From contig CAHIKZ030004296.1 in NCBI GenBank assembly GCA_903632075.3, forward strand, positions 98,501 through 162,500: a stretch of 64,000 bases of DNA, read 5' to 3'. Positions 11,600 to 22,039 of this stretch are shown here, one piece after another. The notes under the pieces were generated by a model that saw only the letters and a program-made list of their open reading frames with translations, ran no database searches and was not told where the DNA came from. The position numbers and the translations under genes were made by a program. How positions within the stretch are numbered: position 1 is the first letter of the stretch; each line of letters begins with the position of its first letter. Source of the stretch: Acanthosepion pharaonis. Lineage: Eukaryota; Mollusca; Cephalopoda; Sepiida; Sepiidae.

Positions 11600-12135
11600 T
11601 AATCTAGATGTTGTTAGTAGATTTTCTTATTATTGGGTGGGTGGGGTATGTAAAAATCAAAAGCACTGGAATCAAGCACTGGATCATGATGGTCAGGGCA
11701 TAAACAAGACTTCCACATGGGGACAACACACATACAGGATGAAATCAGCCAAGACACCAGGAATACAAAAAAGGTTGAATGAATTTTAACTGATGCTGGG
11801 TAACACAAACAGAAATCCTTGGTAACACACTGCAATCCTGTTATACAGTCCACACGTTAAACTGCCTCATCAGAAAATGTGCCTGCTTTTATGGAGCCAA
11901 AAATTTTAGCAGTTGTCTAGCAAAGGAATCATTTGCATAGCTAACACTGCCCAGCTCACCACCCTGACTATCACCAGACATTCTGGTGTTTACACCAGCT
12001 CTGTTTTGGCAGGGCAGCAATGTGCTGTCTTTCTGCAGAGACAGCACACTAAACATTGTCTTTTTAACTGATGGGGGTGGTCACCACCATTATCAGTAGA
12101 GGTTGACTGCTCCATCTGCATTTCATTTCTGTTAA
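11600..12135. repeat. Unclassified GC-richer block
   Basis: This block stands out from its flanks by base composition and short inverted motifs (CACCAGACATTCTGGTG at about 11972-11988; TGCTGTCT..GCAGAGACAGCA at about 12031-12047). It probably marks an old insertion such as an LTR or SINE remnant. No coding similarity recognised. Confidence 0.35.
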
Positions 12136-14460
12136 AAAAACAAGATTTCTGTCATATAGGAAGAAAATGAGTAACTACCAACACTGAGGTTCGAACATGA
12201 CACTCTGGACTTATGAATATATATTTTCCACCAGATGTATAAATAATGGTGTCAGGCTACTGACTGCAGTGATTATTGAGTGACTATACAGTGGAACTAT
12301 CCAGTTGAATTAGTATGATTTATTGTGCGGCAATGATTTGAGCTTTGTTTTAGGATTTACCGGATGTTAAGCCGAGACATGCTACCAACAAGGTATTCAC
12401 TGAAATGGTTAATTATCATTGGTTGACTTTTACTTCTTTGTTCTTATTAAGTATTTATTTGTGGTTGTAATTAAATACTGTTTTATCTTAACGTTGAAGT
12501 TTTGAGCTATACTTAATCATTAACGATCACTGTATGGCACAAAAATTTCCATGCTACCAAAAACAAAAGGTTTGGAAGGAAACTTCCATTAATATTAAAA
12601 AGAGCTATAACATTTAGTGGACTTGAGAAGTCTAATTTCCCAAAAACATTTTAATAATAGACTTTATAAATTTCAACCAACAGTAACACTATTTGGTCAA
12701 TGAATGCCACAAGTTTCCTGGATGGAAAAGGCATTACTCAGTGAATATCAATATAATTACTAGTTGATCCACATTGTAAAAAATGATTATATATTTTGTT
12801 AAGTTCTTACTATTTCATATGTTAATTTTTTAAATATATTTTTTCCAATTATTATTATGTTACTCTGATTGTTTTTACAGAAGAGTCTTTTTACCTCTTG
12901 ACTTCTTAGGAAAAGTTTTCCATTATAATAACAAAAATGCTACCAACTGACATCTTGAATGCAAGGGAGACAACTTTATACACTAAAAGTTACCAACATT
13001 ACAGACTCAAAACTTATAAATACAGTTGGCATATTATACAGTACGATATATTTTTTGTTTTAAACCAATAACATTTGAAGACAAACATAATATCAGCTTC
13101 ACTGCAATCATTAGATCTTTAGTTTCATAACCGTTATAATTTTGGTTTTTGGTAACGATAGTGTCCATTTTTTGTTTTTAAATTCAAACAGAATTGCTTA
13201 CTTCAACAACCACTTCAACGCTAATTTCATCTAGTTCACCCACTTTCTGAATACTATCCAAAAGTACCAGGGTCAAAAACATCTTTTCTGACTAATCAGA
13301 AAAAAAAAAAAAACACTTGGTTTTTCACAGCAACCATTTCTGAGTCACTCTATAAAACCAATCCTGATTTCACCCCCAAGGGCAGATCTGACCAAGCTGG
13401 CATTAGTGAGAGACTTCTCCACAGCAGGTAAGCTTAACCAGGCCATCAGCAAACAACACCAAGGCACTATCATCAACAGCAATACCTTTGGCCAACAACA
13501 AAACCAGAAACAACAGCAGAGATTAATTCTCAACTACTACAATGTAATAATGCATATTGATTTTACTCTACATGTCTATCTCAACTATTATCTTGTGTTA
13601 TATCCTGAATTAACTCTCAGTCTCCTGCAACTGATATACGATATCATCAAATGAGAAAGCAGGAGAATAAAAACTCTTTTACTTATCTCAAACATGTATT
13701 ATCTCCTTTTGTTGTTTTTGTTACTTCCACTCATTTTGTCTTGTTAATGGTGAAGCCATTGTTATAATAGCATTAAATTCTACACTTATCCCAAAAGCCC
13801 TATAATCATCACAAGCAATGAAATGGCTTAAAAGCTTGGTCTACATTTTAGTGTCAGTACATGAACCAATTCAAAGACATTTCAAATAGTATACACTTAA
13901 CTTCAGATTCAATCCTATAGTCATTTCCTATCAGTTGAAACTGTTATAAATGAACTTGGTTTGAAAGGTTCAACTAATGCTGCTATGAATTTGTACTAAG
14001 GTGTCTGCTGTTATTTAATTACTGTCAGCCATTAATTATAATCCACTAGTTAAACAAAGAAAGTTCATGTAAGGTATTTTTTTCTTTTCAGGAAATAACA
14101 GAAACTCTTTAATTAGGAATTCCATTGGGAAGAAAAATACTGAATTCATTGATTCTAGACAATTGTGAAAGTTAAATGGAAGACAAAATAGCAGCAGTTT
14201 TGTAATCAATTCAATTATATGAGTGTGGAAACTTGAAACAAAAGCTGCAGAAGTGACCCACAGAAAAGAGAAAAAAATAGTGATTCTACCGTTGAAAATT
14301 ATTAAAAATGTTGAAGTTAACTTATCTTAGAAATTGATGTTTATTAAAATGTGTTATTTATGTTCAATGCAGGTTTTACTTATGACATCACTCTTTTTTC
14401 TTTTCATGTGATATGAGGATGTTTTGTTGATCTGGGTTTTTTTTTTTTTTTTTACAGTTT
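12136..14460. other. DHRS1 5' intron region
   Basis: Mostly unique-looking AT-rich sequence. A B-box-like GTTCGAACC is present on the minus strand near 12190. A glutamine-rich short frame at 13406-13654 (GQQQNQKQQQ) has no other support and is not called as a gene. Confidence 0.35.
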
Positions 14461-14640
14461 ATCAACCTTTTGTGGGCTACTTAAAGTCAAAACATATTTT
14501 CAAGCCTTCATTATTTGTCCAAGGAATTTCAGTTGTTTTTCCCTGATTCTGATTGTTCTTTCTGCTGCCATATGTGTCCCAGAAATTTCAACTTTAGATA
14601 CTAATTAAAAAAAAAAAAATATCACTCAAATTCAAAAAAT
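14460..14640 (-). mobile_element. LINE fragment, poorly preserved
   Basis: It resembles the minus-strand LINE at 10270-10340 (GTCC-AGAAATTTCAGTTG blocks with a CTGCCA.ATGTGTCCC segment) and ends in T- and A-tracts. It lies just inside the intron next to the DHRS1 start exon. Confidence 0.35.
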
Positions 14641-14675
14641 AAGTGATTTAAAATTTTTAAATGGGAAAGACTTAC

Positions 14676-14784
14676 CAGTTACATAGACTGTGGCACCAGC
14701 CTCACCCAGTTGTATGGCAATACCTTTGCCAATTCCACGGCTGGCTCCTGTCACCAGGCAAACTTTTCCAGAAAGGGTATTCAT
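14676..14784 (-). CDS. DHRS1: DHRS1 first coding exon (SDR family dehydrogenase, N-terminus)
   Basis: This exon encodes residues 1-36 plus one base of codon 37. It opens with MNTLSGKVCLVTGASRGIG, the Rossmann-fold start of a short-chain dehydrogenase/reductase: TGASRGIG at residues 12-19 is the TGxxxGxG dinucleotide-binding loop, and the following helix and strand end in ATVYVT. The match is to DHRS1, an NAD(P)H-dependent reductase of the SDR superfamily described as membrane/ER-associated in mammals. The start Met is the first in frame and lies 21 bases after a pyrimidine-rich acceptor (AG at 14807-14806). The exon ends at a good donor, GTAAGT. The split codon joins as G|CA (Ala) to the next exon at 8248. 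Splice phase agrees across all four exons. The family call is firm; the exact orthologue should be checked by phylogeny. Confidence 0.9.
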
Positions 14785-14805
14785 GATTCTGTTTGTCAGC
14801 ACATA
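14785..14805 (-). other. DHRS1: 5' UTR part of the DHRS1 start exon
   Basis: Twenty-one bases lie between a likely acceptor (TTCTTTAG) and the DHRS1 ATG, which implies at least one upstream non-DHRS1 exon on the minus strand. The segment contains a short out-of-frame ATG-TGC-TGA, a three-codon upstream frame. Candidate upstream exons are at 26441-26493, 35047-35171 and near 45000. Confidence 0.6.
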
Positions 14806-15074
14806 CTAAAGAACACAGTAAATGAGAATTGTTTTTAGAGGTATTTACTAAGCATAGTATGATACAAGACCACAAACATGGAGCATTCAGTGAGGCTTAC
14901 ATTCACCAAAATAATAATGGTTAGTGTGACAAGCAAACAAGGAAGTCTTGCACTAGAACTGATTAAATCATCTAATTGTTAATGTCACTTAACACATACA
15001 GAAACTGGAACTTGTAATAATTTACATACTCAAGTACTGATTTCTGATAAGATCTGAAACTGATCAAATCTCAA

Positions 15075-15680
15075 ATGTTTTATTTTCCCACACAATGGGA
15101 TCATCCTCATTTCCACCATGTTCCAAATATAAGAAGAAAGCTTCACTCAGTCTGTTTTTCTGACAACTATCACTTGGGTATGTCCCTGAACATTTCAATC
15201 TTCACCTCTTCAGATCAAGGGTCAAGCATTATCTTTCTGCCTTATCATCATTATCTTCATGACCTATCACCTTTTCTTATATTCTCATTATTGTTTACAC
15301 TGACTTGCAGAAGAAGACTTATTTTCCACTCTGCAACACCTTTCCCTCGGGTGCATTGTTGCAAGACTGTCACTGCCCTATTGCTATTTCTATGGCAAAT
15401 GTTCAGAAGACTTCAGTGCTTTAGTTCCACCTGCTCAGACTTTTACAACTAGGACACCATGCTACTTACACAGAATTGAATCACTGTCATATCTTCCATG
15501 TTCCAAATGTAAGAAGAAACTTCCATTCGGACACCTTTTTCCCAAGAATTGCCACTTTGAGGAACTGACTCCTGTTTGGCTGCTTCCCAGAACCTTTCAC
15601 TCTTGACCTCTTCAAGTTAAGGGTCAATTGTTCTTTTCTCTGGTAGGAGAATAAATGCCATAAAAGCTAGTATGATTCTA
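15075..15680 (+). mobile_element. LINE L2-type 3' region, two overlapping relics
   Basis: The blocks CATGTTCCAAATATAAGAAG and CATGTTCCAAATGTAAGAAG (15117 and 15499) repeat, each followed by AAACTTCCATTCGGACA-like text. The second copy ends TCTCTGGTAGGAGAATAAAT. Both resemble the L2 tails at 7380 and 41430. No intact frame. Confidence 0.45.
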
Positions 15681-16194
15681 GAATTCAATCTTTCATTACT
15701 TAAGTTTGGTATTTTTTAAGCTTCACTTTAGGAAATCTTCCAGTTTCTTTGAAAAAGTAGAAAATTCGAGTTAAATTTTACATCATAATCATTTTTGATT
15801 ACCTTCTCTTCATTCATATTACACTTTCTGCCTTAATATTTTGAGTATAACCCTCTACTTTGAGTGGCTCTCAAAAGCGTATAATTGATTGAAATTTAGT
15901 ATTAAAAAAAGTCTTTCAGCTTGTATTTATCGATGATAGATTGTTCTATTTACAATAAACATGTATGCTGTTCTCAAATGTGAGAATAAATATGTGGATG
16001 ATAATTGCTATATACAACAAGCCTTACTTGGTGCTCCACTTCTATAGCCTTGTACCAAACTTAACTGTACATAGAAAATAAGTATTCATGTCATCATGCA
16101 ACAGCCAAATATTTTAATTTTGTACAAAACTTGGACACAATCACAGAAGAGATTGTTCTTAGACGTAGATATATACATATATATTTATTTTTAT

Positions 16195-16500
16195 ATATAG
16201 GCTGGAGTAATGGATAGTGGCTTGGATTGAGGAATTAGAGAGCCAAGTTCAATTCCAGTCAAATCCATTACATTCACTTACATGCTAATATCTTGGGAAA
16301 GGTATGAATACTCTTCTTCTCCCCCCATCTATGGGTAAATAGTAGGATAGACCAGGTTCTATAGTCTTGGATGTCAACTGGTCTACTGCAGAAAAAAATG
16401 GCAACCTACTGCAGAAAAAAAATTTGCCTTGTCAGTCATGTATCAAAAGATACATGATCGCCTAAGCATGTGTCACGCATGGCACATAATTGACTGACTG
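16195..16500 (+). mobile_element. tRNA-derived SINE, family S2
   Basis: It starts GCTGGAGTAATGGATAGTGG with a B-box-like CAAGTTCAATTCC, then a body (TTGGGAAAGGTATGAATAC, CCATCTATGGGTAAAT) with pyrimidine-rich middle and ATACATGATCGCC tail. A sister copy is at 56290-56575, and the same body is attached to a 5S head at 47421-47732. Confidence 0.7.
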
Positions 16501-17182
16501 ATATACCCTCATATACTTGAATGAGACCCATCAGGAAAGAATACAGCCATTTTAATATTAACAAAATAACCGATGTATCTAAATGGCACCTTAGTTTCTT
16601 TCAATGTATTCTCCTTAGGATTGTACAGACTTATCCCAGCATCTCTTCCAATTTTCAAAACAGTCTACAAAATTCTGTTTTGGAGTCACCATCATCTGCT
16701 TGGCCATTTTTTTTACTTAATCCTAAACCTTGCATACAATCTGTAATCTTCCTTTCAGCAGTGAGAAAAGTCAGAAGTTGCAGGAAGTAAAATTTTGATT
16801 TGAGGAAAACTCATGGATATGAATGATGCAATGTTTTACCAAAAGCTTTGCACAAGATATCAGTGAAAATGTGAAGGTAACACACAACACAAGCATATTC
16901 TCTGACATATGTCTGCTGATAGAATAGCCCCATGGGAGAGTATATTTTCCACCAAGCATAGTAAGGTCACTTCTGGTTGGTTACTAAGTTACATCAAGGT
17001 TGTCCGATTAGTTCTAGATATATTTAAAATTGTTGGATATTTACTAGACAGACACTCTGTTCAAGTAACAAAATACTATTCAAATTTGATAGATTTTCTA
17101 GTATTTTAAATCTTTATAATCCACAAGATTTAAAAAAATTACAAGATGTTCACTGTTTATATCAGTTTATAATGTGCAGTGA

Positions 17183-17186
<4 letters not shown>

Positions 17187-17227
<41 letters not shown>
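17187..17227. repeat. (AT)n microsatellite
   Basis: It directly abuts the left end of the mariner relic. A second (AT)n tract (18057-18080) abuts the right end, consistent with insertion into a TA run. Confidence 0.9.
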
Positions 17228-17229
<2 letters not shown>

Positions 17230-18050
17230 TGTGAAATAGATAAATTGTCATCTAAATTGCACAAAAATGAAAATAACACTGACATCTCATTTTAACAGAT
17301 ATATTTACCAAAATTACACAAAAATATCTTAAAATACTAAATAGTAAATTTATTCAATAAAATTGCCATTGGCTTCAATCACAGCCTCCAGATGAGTTCA
17401 GAATCTCTTGCAACACTTCTGGATGGTCTCCTTGTTTAAGTTGATGAATGCTGCCATAATCCTTGCTTTCAGTTCATCTTTGCTGTTACAAGTGGTTTTG
17501 TTGGTCTCTTGCTCAACAGTACCCACACAAAATAATCAAGTGGGCTGCAGTCTGGGGAGTTAGGTGGCCAGATGTACTTTAATGTGGTCACAGAAATTGT
17601 CTGACAGCCATGATTAGTTTCTCCTGTTAGTGAGGCATGGGGCAGAGTCCTGTTGCCAGACACAGGGTTTTCCAGCAGCCATCCTCTTGCCCCAGGGCAG
17701 CAATACCTTCTCAAGGCACTTGATGTAGGACTGTGTTCAGTCTGAGTCCCTCACCAACAAATTCAGAAATTATTTTCTCATCAGAATCAGTGAGTTTTCT
17801 GAGTTGTACCTTTGTAATCACCATCCAACTCTTCCTGAATTTTCTGCACTATCCTCAGATTGACACCCAAACACTCTGAAATGTTCATATGCTAAGTATT
17901 ACAGTAGTAATGGTGTAGTGAATAGCTTCATGGTGCTCTTTTTCTCACAGATGATGCTCAACTGATTCTCCTATACTGTGCAGTTGACAAAATCAAGAAC
18001 AAACACACATGCACAAAATTAAAAATATAAAATTGTGACAATTTACCCAT

Positions 18051-18058
<8 letters not shown>
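17228..18058 (-). mobile_element. Internally deleted mariner-family element
   Basis: On the minus strand the amino part reads MNISECLGVNLRIVQKIQEE (HTH region), then a gap, then QQDSAPC, NQSWLSDNFCDHIK and WPPNSPDCSPLDYFVW, the region holding the second and third catalytic acids of DDD/DDE mariner transposases. The end is DELKARIMAAFINLNKE and IEANGNF. Frameshifts and stops are present. The ends share TAAATTGTCA in inverted orientation (about 17235 and 18038). At 830 bp it is shorter than the usual 1.3 kb, so the part before the second acid is lost. Confidence 0.8.
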
Positions 18059-18081
<23 letters not shown>

Positions 18082-18306
18082 AGGGTTATGACATTTTGAC
18101 TTTATATCAGTCTATAATATTTAGTGAAAATTTATATATCTTAGATATTGAAAGTACTTAGGAAAATAAAAGAAATAGAAAAATCTATGATATCTTCCTT
18201 AATGAGGTTAATAAAAACATTAAGAAATTGAACAGTAAACTTGAGGGGATTAAAATAAATTGACATTCTATGTCCAGATTATTAAACCAAACATGCTTGA
18301 ATAAAG

Positions 18307-18308
<2 letters not shown>

Positions 18309-18348
<40 letters not shown>
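18309..18348. repeat. (GT)n microsatellite
   Basis: An uninterrupted dinucleotide run of about 20 units. Confidence 0.95.
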
Positions 18349-18351
<3 letters not shown>

Positions 18352-18369
18352 TAAAATAGGATATAGAAT

Positions 18370-18930
18370 CCCAACAAAGTTTTTAAGAAATTTGACAAAT
18401 GGAAAATGTTTTATTGAAATTAGATTTGAACACGTGTTTTGCTTTTCAAGGTTTCATCAGATCTAAAAATGAAAACAAAGTGTGTGTGTGTGTGTATGTG
18501 TGTATTTGTATGTATGCTTAAATAATTAATCATAGTTACTTTCAACTCATTCTGAAGTATTGTATGAGAATTTACCTTGGATTAATTTCAGAAAATGCTA
18601 TGTGATTTTCTTGGTTTCAAGCCTTTTTAAAAATTAGATGATTTGCCCTTAATTTGATACAAAAAAGCTGGGAAAATATATTAACAACTTTTTGACATAA
18701 ACTAAGAATTATAAAAAAAGATACTAGAATAAATATTAGTGGCATTTTTTTAAAAGTCACTCATTTTCTTTCCTCTTTAATCATGAGAAAAGCCAAGTTA
18801 GGGAAAAAGTGCCTATGATTCATTATTTAAGCATACACACAAATACACATTTCATTCTTTTGTTTTTGGATCTGATGAAGCCTTGAAAGGCAAATCTACT
18901 TTTAACAAAATGTTTTCCATTTGTAAAATT

Positions 18931-18942
<12 letters not shown>
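18370..18942. mobile_element. Short element with long inverted terminal repeats carrying hammerhead-like cores
   Basis: The left arm 18370-18530 and right arm about 18826-18942 are inverted copies (for example ATTTGACAAATGGAAAATG versus CATTTGTAAAATTTCTC). Each arm has CTGATGA followed by a short GCC..GGC-type stem: plus strand 18872-18891 and minus strand 18460-18441. This matches the hammerhead ribozyme found in Penelope-like terminal repeats, though the conserved GAAA reads CAAA or AAAA here. The internal 300 bp has no coding sequence. Confidence 0.55.
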
Positions 18943-18977
<35 letters not shown>

Positions 18978-19197
18978 TTTATTTTAAAATATGATTCCAA
19001 TGCTACATAAAAGTTCTCATGTTTCAAATTAAAGTACTAAGCTCTGTTCCATCTTCAAGTGAATTTTTTTCGCTTGAAGATGGAACAGACTTAGTACTTT
19101 TAATTCAAATAATTATATTGAAGTTTTCGGCTCTTGGTTTTGAAACATGAGAACTCTTATGTAGTGTTGGAATCATATTTTAAATAAATAATTATAT
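18936..19197. repeat. (AT)n followed by a 220-bp near-palindrome
   Basis: Arms 18972-19064 and 19070-19197 are inverted copies joined by a few T residues. The innermost pairing is CTCTGTTCCATCTTCAAG with CTTGAAGATGGAACAG. About 30 bases in the right arm are unpaired. This is a foldback/MITE-like hairpin. Confidence 0.85.
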
Positions 19198-19308
19198 TTA
19201 TGCTCTACTTTTGTATTGAGCACTATTTTTAAAAAATAATAACAAAAATACTAAAGAACTTTGGATTATTTACCTAACGAATTCTTTCCTATTTTCTATA
19301 TATTTTTT

Positions 19309-19341
<33 letters not shown>
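19309..19341. repeat. (AC)n(AT)n compound microsatellite
   Basis: An AC run passing directly into an AT run. Confidence 0.95.
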
Positions 19342-19342
<1 letters not shown>

Positions 19343-19849
19343 TAGGGTTCTGACTTTTTGTAAAATAATTGATTTCTTGAATCATAATTCAATAAACTTT
19401 TGTTAAAAATAACAAAGAAGTATTAAGTTCAGTTTTTTTAAAAAACAATGTCATCCACCAGCACAAAATTTCTAAAACAGTATATAAGTATAGTTGTACT
19501 ATGATTTTCTGGATCATTCTAGGACTTTATGGAACCTTCAAGAACTTTTTGGAACCTTCTTGAAATTCCTGAAATTTAATGATGTTCATTTTGCATGAGT
19601 GCTGGTTGGGTTGTTATCGAGGTGAGCCGAATGATAAAAAGTGTGTTATGTTTGTGATCAAATATATATACATATATAAGTTCCCTGATGGAACCACACT
19701 GACTGATTTGCTGAAAGATCTCCAAGTATTCATTTTTTACCATAATGTCACATAAAAAAGAGTTTCTACCACTGGAAGAAACAAGAAGGTCCAGATGAAG
19801 AATCTCATAAGATTTCAAGAATCACCCTGAAATAATTAAATTTAACCAC

Positions 19850-20115
19850 CACTGCTACTCCAACAATTTCTTTTCTTGCACTTCCTGACAGTGAAACTCC
19901 CTTCCTCTTACTTGCTTTCCTGATAACAACAATCTTCAAAAATTTAAATGCAACATCAATCACGATCTTCTGTTATCTTGAACCCTGTTCATCTTTTATC
20001 CTTTCCTCAACCCCCTCTATACCCAGTCTTTTTTGGCATTCTCTGTAATCTTCTGCATACTAGTGGCATTCCCACCTTGTTTGGGGTGGAATATTTGAAA
20101 AAAAAAAAAAAAGGA
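19850..20115 (+). mobile_element. LINE 3' end, family L3
   Basis: The tail GTGGCATTCCCACCTTGTTTG + GGGTGGAAT + (A)n at 20062-20112 matches the L3 ends at 33895-33950, 34130-34175 and 37480-37515. The preceding CAATCTTCAAAAATTTAAATG block recurs at 33772. Non-coding remnant. Confidence 0.6.
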
Positions 20116-20215
20116 AAGAAGAACTGTTCCATTAGAAGAATAATCACTGGAAAACAAAAACAGGACACCACTTGAAATCTAAAGTGCTTGTTGCTATCTG
20201 TTCCTTTGAGCATCC

Positions 20216-21340
20216 ATCAAAGGAAGGAAATTACAAATAAAGGAAATCGCTAAAGAAGTAACAAGTTTATGGCAAAAGAAATTAAATTTCCCAAATTTAT
20301 CAACTCAAGTCATACAAGCAAAACTGGATCAAGTGCTGAACTCTTACAATGCATGTGTGAAACAAGGAAAATATAATCTACTGAATGAGATTTTTGACAT
20401 CACAATCAAAAATGTTGAATGACTATGTAGTGAGAACAGACAATTATATTATCTACAGATTGAAACCAAAGGATGTGTTGGATATACAACAGGAAAGACT
20501 GCAAGTTCCAAAACTATTCACCAATCCAAAAGAAGAAAAGTGACCTTGAACTTCAACAGCAACTTCAACTTCCAAATCAGAGACTGAATTAGAAACCCAA
20601 TCAAAGAGTGTATATGAAGAGTTTGAAAGTTCTGAAATAAACAAAACTGCAACCAAATGAGTAACATCTTCAAACTTAACCATCAAATTGGTTACCTCAA
20701 GAAGGGATTGATGCTAAAGGCACCTTCACAATCTGATATTTAGAAATCCACTATTAAAGTAGGTGTTAAAATTTTAAAAAAGAAATGAAGAAAACACTAC
20801 ATTTAGAAAATTGGTCATTGCATTTTGATGGTAAACGAATTGATGACTAAGAATATCAAGTGCTTGTTTTGAAGCATTGCATCTACCAAATGGATAAGCA
20901 GATACTGTTGTCAAAGGAATAACAGCTGTTTTGGATGAATAAAATTTAGGGAAGAACATAAAGATGATTGTTGCAGACACTACCAATGTAACACTGGAAA
21001 CAGGAATGGGATTTTCATTACAAAGACTATTTGCTCAAAATAAACTGAAAGAACCACAATTCATTGGCTGTCAATATTTAATGTTCTTGACCAAGTGCTT
21101 CATTAGATGACAAACTTGGAGGAAACAACACATCGCTCAATATTGAATATCTGTTTATCCATGAACTTGTGAATAACTATGAACAGCTCAAGGAGAATTT
21201 CAAGAATTGTAAAGAAGAGATTACTGAAACAGCATGGGATGAGGATATGAAATTTCTATTTCATTGAACTTTAGTTTTCTGCTTTTTTGAAGAAACTGGA
21301 AGATTTCTGTTGTATCCTTAAAGAGGTTACAAACAGACAA
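20216..21340 (+). pseudogene. Degenerate transposase-like gene of uncertain class
   Basis: Across all three plus frames there are recognisable pieces: QEIAKEVTSLWQK-like start, DVLDIQQERLQVPKLFTNPK, ADTVVKGITAVLDE, MIVADTTNVTLETG, LKEPQFIGCQYLM, NIEYLFIHELVNNYEQLKEN and WDEDMKFL. Order and spacing suggest a DNA-transposase or domesticated-transposase protein; I cannot name the superfamily with confidence (hAT-like is a guess). Many frameshifts and stops make it dead. It follows the LINE end at 20115 and precedes the (AT)n at 21491. Confidence 0.5.
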
Positions 21341-21490
21341 AGATGGTACTTGAGTGAAAGGAACAGCAACACGTGTATAGATGAAAGAAAGAGAGGTTTA
21401 CTGTAAAGAGAATACACTACTGAAAGACAGAGAATCGGTTAGCAGGCTAGTAATTCCTGAAGCAAGTCTGCTAGGTATATCCTGTGCTTA

Positions 21491-21491
21491 C

Positions 21492-21580
<89 letters not shown>
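21491..21580. repeat. (AT)n microsatellite, about 90 bp
   Basis: A near-perfect AT run, one of the longest in the window. Confidence 0.95.
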
Positions 21581-21583
<3 letters not shown>

Positions 21584-21649
21584 ACTGATATAGTCAGTCC
21601 ACATGTGCGATAGGGAGTGTCGGACATTCCATTACAACAACTCCTCCTG

Positions 21650-22035
21650 AGCTAATTTTCCAATGAAATTTTTGCTCAAATGTTTTTTCTTTTTGGGGTC
21701 AGGATATTTGACTTTTTTTACTTTTCCTAGTACTTCTCCATCTCACCAGCACAAAATTTTCTAAAGTGAAGTTTCAAAAAATACCTAATTTAATTAATGC
21801 AAGATGGAATTCTAGAGCAATACTAGCTCTTTTGGCATTTATTCTTCTACCAGGGAAAAAAAGACTCGTTACTCAAAATTTGTTGATTCATCAGTAGCAG
21901 ATTACAGATGGACAGACCATGGGGTTACTGACTAAATTTACAATGCCGATGTTTATCAGAAACTCACAAAAAAACATTAAACTTTTGTAATTCCCAGAAC
22001 AAATCAGTGAGCCTGTCTATATTTCTGAGATGAAG
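21650..22035 (-). mobile_element. L2-like LINE or SINE fragment, poorly resolved
   Basis: The block CTAGCTCTTTTGGCATTTATTCTTCTACCAGGG at 21824-21856 is the reverse of the TGGTAGGAGAATAAATGCC tail at 15639-15660. The rest is not classified. Confidence 0.4.
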
Positions 22036-22039
22036 TATT

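Noticed and set aside
13406..13654. Gln-rich 82-codon frame
   Set aside because: Low-complexity, no splice or family support; the start lies within an apparent repeat.
15075..15452. 125-codon plus-strand frame
   Set aside because: It falls in duplicated LINE L2-type tail sequence and has no coherent domain.
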